The notes under the pieces: model-generated | The model's input: only the letters and a program-made list of their open reading frames with translations | What the model was told of the DNA's origin: nothing | The model's database searches: none | Part shown: positions 37,745 through 41,424 of the stretch, one piece after another | Layout: every line of letters starts with the position of its first letter | How positions within the stretch are numbered: the stretch's first letter is position 1 | Position numbers and translations under genes: made by a program | From: an uncultured Collinsella sp. | GTDB taxonomy: Bacteria; Actinomycetota; Coriobacteriia; Coriobacteriales; Coriobacteriaceae | Direction of reading: 5' to 3' | Length of the DNA: 41,424 nt | Assembly (NCBI GenBank): GCA_958438955.1 | Contig: CAUBTS010000006.1 | Span: 1 to 41,424 of the forward strand

Positions 37745-39985
37745 CTATTTCTTAAACCGTGCACCCTGGCGTTTTCTGCCCGATGCGAACGTGGAACCCT
37801 TGCGGGCCTGCGAGCGTAAGCGCTCGATCGTCTCGTCCTCAGACGCACCCTCGAGCATCGCCCGAATCTGAACGACAGCATCGCGCAGGCGCGCCGCCTC
37901 CTCAAAGTCCATAGCGGCAGAAGCGTTACGCATATCCTCTTCCATGGTTTCGACGATCCGCACAAGCTCGTCATGCGGCAGTTCTTCCAACTGCTCCGCA
38001 AGTGTCTGCTCGGGCGCCACCGTTTCCGGCACACCGCCCTCGCCCGACTCATCGGGCGTATAGAATGCGCCATGGCCAAGAGAGTCGCCCTTCGAGCGTC
38101 CCTTGGAGCCCACAGTTTTTTCGGCCTCGGCAATAAAACTTGAGATGTCGTTGATGGCCTTGCGCACTGTCTTGGGCACAATGCCATGTTCTTCGTTATA
38201 TGCCATCTGAATCTCGCGACGGCGCTGCGTCTCCTCGATGGCCTCTTTCATCGAATCGGTCACAACGTCTGCATACATGATGACTTTGCCATCGGCGTTA
38301 CGGGCCGCACGGCCAATCGTCTGAATCAGCGAACGGCGGTTGCGCAAGAAGCCTTCCTTATCGGCATCGAGAATTGCCACCAGTGAGACCTCGGGAAGAT
38401 CCAAGCCCTCGCGAAGCAGGTTGATGCCAACGAGAACATCGATCTTGCCCTCGCGCAGCGTTCGCAGGATCTCGACACGGTCCATTGTCGCCGTATCAGA
38501 GTGCATGTAATTGACCTTAATGCCCGCATCAAGTAGATGGTCGGTCAGGTCCTCGGCCATGCGCTTGGTCAACGTGGTCACCAGCACGCGCTCCTTGCGG
38601 GCAACGCGCTCGCGAATCTCGTCCTCAAGATCGTCAATCTGACCGCGAACTGGACGCACGTCAATCTTGGGGTCGAGCAGGCCGGTCGGACGAATAATCT
38701 GCTCCACGTCGTTTTGGCTCACCCGCAGCTCGTAGTCGCCCGGCGTGGCCGAAACATAGATAAACTGGGGGATCCTTGCCTCAAACTCATCGAAACGAAG
38801 CGGGCGGTTATCGAGCGCCGAGGGCAGGCGAAAACCGTGTTCCACCAGCGTCACCTTACGCGAGCGGTCACCTTCGTGCATGCCGCGAATCTGCGGCACC
38901 GTCACATGGCTCTCATCGATGATGCAGAGCATATCCTTGGGGAAGTAATCGATTAGGGTAAACGGCGGCTCACCCGGCTTGCGACCGTCCAGATGACGCG
39001 AGTAGTTCTCGATGCCGTTGCAAAAGCCCATCGTCTCGAGCATCTCAAGATCATAATCGGTGCGCTGCTGCAGACGCTGCGCCTCGAGCAACTTGTCGGT
39101 CGCCTTGAGCTCCGCCACGCGCTTCTCGCACTCTTCGCTGATCGATTTCAGAGCGGCCTTGACCTTCGGCTTCTCGGTCACGTAGTGTGATGCCGGCCAT
39201 ACGGGGATGGCCTCGTACTCACGAAGCATCTCACCGGTGACCTCATCGATCTCGGCAATCAGCTCGACCTCGTCGCCAAAGAACTCAAACCGCAACGGAT
39301 GCTCGGCATAAGGCGGATACACGTCGACAACATCGCCGCGCACGCGGAACGTGCCACGCGCCAGGTCATAGTCATTGCGATCATATTGAATGTCGATAAG
39401 CGCATGGATAAAGTCATCGCGCTCGAGCGGCACCTTCTTGTCGACGTTTGGAGCCAGACCCGCATAGTCCTCAGGAGAGCCAATGCCATAGATACACGAG
39501 ACCGATGCGACAACGATCACATCACGTCGAGAGAGCAGTGACGCGGTCGCCTGATGGCGCAGCATCTCGACCTCTTCGTTAATCGAGGAGTCTTTCTCGA
39601 TATATGTATCGCTTTGCGGCACATACGCCTCGGGCTGATAGTAGTCGTAGTACGAGACGAAGTAGACCACAGCATTATTGGGAAAGAACTCTTTGAGCTC
39701 GCTCGCAAGCTGAGCGGCGAGCGTTTTATTCGGAGCCATGACAAGGGTCGGCTTACCCAAGGCCTCAATGGTTTTGGCCATCGTAAAAGTCTTACCCGAA
39801 CCAGTCACACCCAGCAAAACCTGATAGCGGTCTCCGTCCCTCACGCCCCGCACAAGTGACTCAATGGCCTTAGGCTGGGAACCAGCGGGCTCGTATGGAG
39901 ACACGACCTTAAACGGCACATCAGCGCCCTCAACGCCAAAGCGCTTAAGTTCAGCACCAACGCGTTCTACTTCAAATTCCGCCAT
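37745..39985 (-). CDS. uvrB: UvrABC system protein B (damage-verification helicase)
   Basis: This is a 746-residue DEAD-like helicase subunit of nucleotide excision repair. It has GVTGSGKTFTMA (Walker A), the beta-hairpin region YYDYYQPEAYVPQSD, DESHV (motif II), VGINLLREGLDLPEVSLV, QTIGRAARN (motif VI) and a C-terminal UVR motif (RNASAAMDFEEAARLRDAVVQIR) for UvrC contact. It is longer than usual because of a Gly/Glu-rich linker of about 50 residues before the UVR motif and a basic tail (GSTFASGRKRQGARFKK). The start has AGGAG 5 bp upstream. TATACT at about 30 bp upstream may be the -10 box; no SOS box was seen. Confidence 0.96.
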   Translation of the reverse strand: MAEFEVERVGAELKRFGVEGADVPFKVVSPYEPAGSQPKAIESLVRGVRDGDRYQVLLGVTGSGKTFTMAKTIEALGKPTLVMAPNKTLAAQLASELKEFFPNNAVVYFVSYYDYYQPEAYVPQSDTYIEKDSSINEEVEMLRHQATASLLSRRDVIVVASVSCIYGIGSPEDYAGLAPNVDKKVPLERDDFIHALIDIQYDRNDYDLARGTFRVRGDVVDVYPPYAEHPLRFEFFGDEVELIAEIDEVTGEMLREYEAIPVWPASHYVTEKPKVKAALKSISEECEKRVAELKATDKLLEAQRLQQRTDYDLEMLETMGFCNGIENYSRHLDGRKPGEPPFTLIDYFPKDMLCIIDESHVTVPQIRGMHEGDRSRKVTLVEHGFRLPSALDNRPLRFDEFEARIPQFIYVSATPGDYELRVSQNDVEQIIRPTGLLDPKIDVRPVRGQIDDLEDEIRERVARKERVLVTTLTKRMAEDLTDHLLDAGIKVNYMHSDTATMDRVEILRTLREGKIDVLVGINLLREGLDLPEVSLVAILDADKEGFLRNRRSLIQTIGRAARNADGKVIMYADVVTDSMKEAIEETQRRREIQMAYNEEHGIVPKTVRKAINDISSFIAEAEKTVGSKGRSKGDSLGHGAFYTPDESGEGGVPETVAPEQTLAEQLEELPHDELVRIVETMEEDMRNASAAMDFEEAARLRDAVVQIRAMLEGASEDETIERLRSQARKGSTFASGRKRQGARFKK

Positions 39986-40036
39986 GGATACTCCTAACTC
40001 ATACATCTGCAGTATACGCGGGCGGTGGGCTTAGTC

Positions 40037-40618
40037 CTATACGAACCGATCGGGATAGAGAGTCTTATATCGAACCCAGGCATTATTGACGCGAATCAGA
40101 TAAGCCTGAGTTTCAGGGAAGGTAATCGCATTATGGAGTGACGTGTTCTGCTGCGCCCATCCGTCGACATTGCCCATACCGGCGTTATAGGCGGCGATGG
40201 CACTATCCGTCGACCCGTTGAAATAGGCGAGAAGATACGAGAGGTATGCGCAGCCAAACTCGATATTCGTAGCCGGATCGTTAAGATTGTCGGCCGAATA
40301 CTCCCCTCCGTCGACAAGACCCTTGGCGATCATATCCTGGGCAGTCTCGGGCATCAGCTGCATCAATCCCTGAGCACCCTGATTCGACTCGGCCTCGGGA
40401 TCCCAATTCGATTCCGACTTAATGACAGCGCACACCAGATACGGATCCAGATTATGCGAAATACTGGATTGTTTTACATACGCCTCGTAGTCAATCGGAT
40501 ACAGCGGCTTAAAGAAAGCGGCAGGAGCACACGAGTAGACGAGCGAAATAAGGCCGAAGACGAACACAACGGCAAGTGGCGCCACGCGATACCACGTAAA
40601 GAAACGTGCCTTAGGCAT
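40037..40618 (-). CDS. Membrane-anchored lytic transglycosylase (Slt-type)
   Basis: This is a 193-residue peptidoglycan lyase with an N-terminal membrane anchor or signal (residues 13-30) and an SLT domain. The catalytic Glu69 lies in KSESNW. GAQGLMQLMPETA and the C-terminal AYNAGMGNV are the other conserved motifs. It would cut glycan strands on the outer face of the membrane, for wall remodelling. Its ATG overlaps the coaE stop by 8 bp (ATGCCTAA), so the two are coupled, an arrangement seen in many Gram-positives. Cys30 at the end of the helix lacks a clear lipobox, so a lipoprotein is unlikely. Confidence 0.9.
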   Translation of the reverse strand: MPKARFFTWYRVAPLAVVFVFGLISLVYSCAPAAFFKPLYPIDYEAYVKQSSISHNLDPYLVCAVIKSESNWDPEAESNQGAQGLMQLMPETAQDMIAKGLVDGGEYSADNLNDPATNIEFGCAYLSYLLAYFNGSTDSAIAAYNAGMGNVDGWAQQNTSLHNAITFPETQAYLIRVNNAWVRYKTLYPDRFV

Positions 40619-41252
40619 CGGCCTCCTCCTTATCCGGAGTATCTATAAACCCGTGGCATGCAAGCCATGAGTCAAGCTGCTCAAAGAGCGAATTATCGGC
40701 TGCCGAATTATCAATCACCGTTGTAGCGAGATCGCACAGCGCAGACTCATCGGGCTGGCAAGCAGAACGGGCATCGAAATCAGATGGCTCCATGCCACGT
40801 TGAATAGCGCGCTCGCGACGAACTGACAAAGGGGCGCTAATGACCAGAATTTCATCAGCCAAGCCAAATGCATCCTCAAAACCAGTCGGAGCAGAAACCT
40901 CGACCACCGCAAAGGGATAACGGGGAGATGAAACCGTACAACAAACCGGATCGAGAATCCTAAGCGAAAGCTGTTCAATCAGAACGGGATGCACGATGCC
41001 ATTGAGCCGTGCGACCGAATCAGGAGAAGCGAAAGCTCGAGAAGCGAGGATGCTGCGGCGAATGCCGCCTTCCTCATCCAAAATGTCCCAACCGAATTCA
41101 TCCGCGAGTGCATTGACGATATCAGAGCCCGGCACATACAGCGATTTTGCAAGCTCATCCAGATCGATTAGCATAGCGCCACGAGATTCGAAATAGCGGC
41201 AGGCAGTCGACTTACCCGAAGCAATATTGCCCAAGACAAATACGGTAAACAT
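40611..41252 (-). CDS. coaE: Dephospho-CoA kinase
   Basis: This is a 213-residue kinase for the last step of coenzyme A synthesis. The P-loop is GNIASGKST (residues 8-16). LIDLDELAKSLY corresponds to the DxD substrate motif, and RLNGIVHPVL to the conserved HP region. The ATG has GGAGGG about 5 bp upstream; a TTG one codon earlier is ignored. The C-terminal third is more divergent than the core. It is the first gene of a coaE-transglycosylase operon. The 128 bp upstream hold only weak promoter-like boxes before a terminator belonging to the next gene. Confidence 0.9.
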   Translation of the reverse strand: MFTVFVLGNIASGKSTACRYFESRGAMLIDLDELAKSLYVPGSDIVNALADEFGWDILDEEGGIRRSILASRAFASPDSVARLNGIVHPVLIEQLSLRILDPVCCTVSSPRYPFAVVEVSAPTGFEDAFGLADEILVISAPLSVRRERAIQRGMEPSDFDARSACQPDESALCDLATTVIDNSAADNSLFEQLDSWLACHGFIDTPDKEEADA

Positions 41253-41383
41253 CAAGCCCTCCCTAACGCCAATGCGAGTAATTATCGCTCAAATACACTA
41301 GAAGGACTCAAAATACAGCCAAACAGTAAGAGCGCATACGGGGGGAACTAGGTCCCAAAGTACAACGTGTATACAACGCAAAA

Positions 41384-41411
41384 AAGGGGGAGGCCGCGAG
41401 GCCTCCCCCTT
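41384..41411 (-). terminator. Strong terminator of a gene beyond the right edge
   Basis: A perfect 12-bp stem (AAGGGGGAGGCC with its complement) with a GCGA/TCGC loop is followed on the minus strand by TTTTTTGCG. It must end a minus-strand gene lying right of the window. Confidence 0.85.
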
Positions 41412-41424
41412 CTAAGTTCAAGCG

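Noticed and set aside
40042..40055. CGAACCGATCGGGA near the uvrB promoter as a possible SOS box
   Set aside because: Only the left half matches the LexA consensus, and the bases are coding sequence at the end of the transglycosylase gene.
1..41424. Search by eye for tRNA/rRNA genes, CRISPR arrays, transposases, integrases and attachment sites
   Set aside because: No T-loop-like intergenic sequence, regularly spaced repeats or mobile-element proteins were found. Gaps are short except 23854-24218.

Overview
The window is chromosomal DNA from a GC-rich Gram-positive, most likely an actinobacterium of the class Coriobacteriia (Collinsella-like). This is inferred from GC-rich coding sequence, a WhiA regulator beside RapZ, a RapZ P-loop carrying Arg in place of Lys, Tat-like signals on lipoproteins and strong GGAGG ribosome binding sites. 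No rRNA, tRNA, CRISPR array, transposase or phage gene was seen. Everything from the left edge to about 31.36 kb is on the minus strand, about 31.56-37.68 kb is on the plus strand, and 37.7-41.25 kb is on the minus strand again.

Layout from left to right: (1) 0-6 kb, a complete oligopeptide ABC transporter operon transcribed oppA-oppB-oppC-oppD-oppF, with a hairpin after oppA. (2) 6.2-12.5 kb, secG and the lower-glycolysis genes gpmI, tpiA, pgk and gap, each transcription block closed by a clear terminator, with whiA behind them. (3) 12.5-13.4 kb, rapZ, directly upstream of whiA with no yvcK between them. (4) 13.5-23.9 kb, a nine-gene accessory operon read as substrate-binding protein, permease, fused permease-ATPase, ATPase, CE7-type esterase, a second esterase that has lost its nucleophile, NanA-type lyase, ROK kinase and NanE epimerase. 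(5) 24.2-28.4 kb, a ybaK-murJ-uvrC operon, then uvrA (28.5-31.4 kb) with a possible SOS box. (6) 31.5-37.7 kb, on the plus strand, an LTA-synthase-like membrane enzyme, an Mrp Fe-S carrier and two flavoproteins. (7) 37.7-41.3 kb, uvrB, a small membrane-anchored lytic transglycosylase and coaE.

The most notable system is region 4. The transporter has the gene order and permease-ATPase fusion that I associate with sialic acid (SatABCD/SiaEFGI-type) transporters of the peptide/nickel ABC family. It lies upstream of, and apparently in the same transcription unit as, the enzymes that turn N-acetylneuraminate into GlcNAc-6-phosphate. I read it as a sialic acid scavenging operon that also handles O-acetylated sialic acid. 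It is inserted between uvrC and rapZ, genes that are often close neighbours in actinobacteria. It has a 365-bp control region with several inverted repeats, and a hairpin in every intercistronic gap of 60 bp or more, including a 110-nt near-palindrome between the lyase and kinase genes. No sialidase, nagA, nagB or dedicated regulator is in the window.
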